Of a stretch of 36,004 bases of DNA, positions 34,512 to 36,004 are shown one piece after another (the first letter of the stretch is position 1; each line of letters starts with the position of its first letter). The DNA lies in contig CALVRD010000008.1 in assembly GCA_944358435.1 (NCBI GenBank), positions 1 to 36,004 on the forward strand, written 5' to 3'. This stretch comes from an uncultured Bacilli bacterium (GTDB lineage: Bacteria > Bacillota_I > Bacilli_A > RF39 > UBA660). The notes beneath the pieces are model-generated. The model had not been told where the DNA came from. It saw only the letters and a list, made by a program, of their open reading frames with translations, and did no database searches. The position numbers and the translations under genes are program-made.

Positions 34512-36004
34512 ATGAAATATGAAATTATTGTAGTAGGAGGAGGACATGCAGGTTGTGAAGCTTGTTTAGCCGCCGCTAGAAAAGGACATAAAACACTTCT
34601 TATTACAGGAAATATAAAAAATATAGCGGATATGCCATGTAATCCATCAATTGGAGGTCCCGCCAAAGGGATTGTCGTTAGAGAAATAGATGCTTTAGGC
34701 GGTGAAATGGCTAAAAATGCTGATAAGGGAACTCTTCAAATCAAAATGTTGAATACTAAAAAAGGACCAGCAGTACAAGCACTAAGAGCTCAAGCTGATA
34801 AAATAATTTATCCACAGGAGATGTTAAAAACTCTACAAAATGAACCAAATCTTGAAATAAAAGAAGGTATGGTAGAAAAATTACTTGTTGAAGACAATAA
34901 GATAAAAGGAGTAGAGTTAAGTGATAATACCCAAATAACTTCTAAAGCTGTTATTTTAACAACTGGTACATATTTAAAATCTGTTATTTTAATAGGAGCA
35001 GATAAAAATTCTGGAGGACCTCATGGTGAAAAAGAATCTAAAAACTTAAGTAATCACCTAAAAGAACTTGGTTTTACAATATTAAGACTAAAGACCGGAA
35101 CACCTCCTAGAATTGCCAAAGATTCAATTGACTTTACCAAAGCATCAGTTGAACCGGGAGACTCTGTAGTAAGAACATTCTCGTTTGATAATAAAGCCTA
35201 TTACAATGTAGATAATCAAGTACCATGTCATTTAATTTATACAACACCTAAAACGCATGATATTATCAGAAATCATTTAAGTGAGTCAAGTATGTATGGT
35301 GGTTACGTAGAAGGAGTAGGACCAAGATATTGCCCATCAATTGAAGATAAAATTGTTCGTTTTAATGAAAAAGAAAGACATCAACTATTTTTAGAGCCAG
35401 AAAGTATATATTACGATGATATCTACCTACAAGGTTTTTCTACAAGCATGCCACACGAAGTTCAAGAAAAAATGGTTCATAGCCTACCAGGATTAGAACA
35501 TGCCAAAATATTAAAATATGCTTATGCTATTGAATATGACGCTATTGATTCTAAGCAACTAAAACAATCTTTAGAAACAAAACTTATAGAAGGACTATAT
35601 ACAGCTGGACAAATTAATGGAACAAGTGGCTATGAAGAAGCAGCTGGACAAGGACTAGTTGCTGGGATAAATGCTGCTTTAAAACTAGAAGGAAAAGAAC
35701 CATTAATTCTAAAAAGAAATGAATCATATATCGGTGTTTTAATTGATGATTTAGTAACCAAAGGAATAAGAGATCCATATCGACTTTTAACATCTCGTGC
35801 TGAATATCGTCTACTATTAAGAAATGACAATGCTGATTTAAGATTAAGAGACTATGGCTATCAAGTTGGCTTAGTTAATGAAGAAACATATGCCTAATTT
35901 ACTAGAAAAAAACAAGAAATAGCTGAAGTTATAAGTCGTTTAAAAGAAACAAGAATAACTCCTAAAGAAGCAGTTAATGACTATCTAAAAAAAATCGGAA
36001 CAAC
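34512..36004 (+). pseudogene. mnmG: mnmG with an in-frame stop; 3' end outside window
   Basis: FAD enzyme of the MnmE-MnmG wobble-uridine pathway. Residues 1-461 are a clear Mnm[12 protein letters not shown] (FAD), [13 protein letters not shown] with C43, [60 protein letters not shown] and [20 protein letters not shown] at 35895-35897 follows NEETYA. The same frame then reads FTRKKQEIAEVISRLKETRI, and on to KKIGT at the edge, which fits the usual continuation (YxxFxxKKxxIxxxxxRLKxTxI). So a single codon change interrupts the gene; the C-terminal helical domain that contacts MnmE and tRNA would be lost. A sequencing or assembly error is possible. Confidence 0.8.

Noticed and set aside
34512-35897. 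The 461-residue ORF as TrmFO, the shorter relative of MnmG
   Set aside because: MnmG-specific blocks are present, it follows mnmE directly, and MnmG-like sequence continues after the stop.

Overview
This window is the replication-origin region of a very AT-rich, low-GC Gram-positive bacterium. The gene content and order (rpmH-rnpA-yidC-jag-mnmE-mnmG to the right of the origin; dnaA, dnaN, recF, gyrB, gyrA, tadA, dnaX, yaaK, recR, bofA, holB, ricT, trmN6, rsmI to the left) is the classic Bacillus-type origin neighbourhood. TGA ends several genes (pth, rsmI, trmN6, bofA) and TGG encodes Trp, so the code is standard and not the mycoplasma code. SpoVT, a BofA-like protein and a YabG fragment point to spore-forming ancestry. 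A ComK homologue and Noc- and ParB-type DNA sites place it in Bacilli. The short SRP RNA and extreme AT content suggest a reduced, uncultured Bacilli lineage near the Erysipelotrichales/RF39/Mollicutes side. That placement is inference.

Layout. At 1-1.1 kb is the end of a plus-strand NlpC/P60-like protein that runs in from outside. From 1.3 to 30.2 kb everything is on the minus strand, co-oriented with replication away from the origin. At 1.4-6.3 kb are a truncated yabG, rsmA, a SipW-type signal peptidase, three paralogous membrane-anchored TasA-like proteins, tatD and a small membrane protein. At 6.4-8.2 kb is metG behind a methionine T-box. At 8.2-13.5 kb are spoVT, an unknown 218-residue protein, mfd and pth. 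At 13.5-20.1 kb are rsmI, trmN6, ricT, holB, bofA, recR, yaaK, dnaX, tadA and the SRP RNA. At 20.1-21.2 kb is a 1.1-kb AT-rich region without genes. It carries four parS sites alternating with four Noc-type palindromes, and a fifth, perfect Noc-type palindrome lies inside dnaX. At 21.3-30.2 kb are gyrA, gyrB, recF, a ComK homologue, dnaN and dnaA. The origin lies on both sides of dnaA (DnaA boxes at 28.7-28.8 and 30.27-30.40 kb). From 31.0 kb the plus-strand rpmH-rnpA-yidC-jag-mnmE-mnmG series begins. mnmG has an in-frame TAA at 35896 with clearly homologous reading frame after it.

How it works together. Most genes serve replication initiation and elongation (DnaA, DnaN, DnaX, HolB, gyrase), repair (RecF, RecR, Mfd) and translation or RNA maturation (L34, RNase P protein, SRP RNA, MetRS, TadA, RsmA, RsmI, TrmN6, Pth, MnmE/G). 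The parS/Noc-site cluster lies about 10 kb from oriC, where ParB would load SMC and segregate the origins. The usual rsmG-noc-parA-parB genes would be expected just beyond the right edge. Unusual content: the SipW/TasA-like cluster inserted between tatD and rsmA, ComK in the slot normally held by the S4-domain gene between dnaN and recF, the interleaved parS/Noc cluster, truncated yabG and interrupted mnmG.
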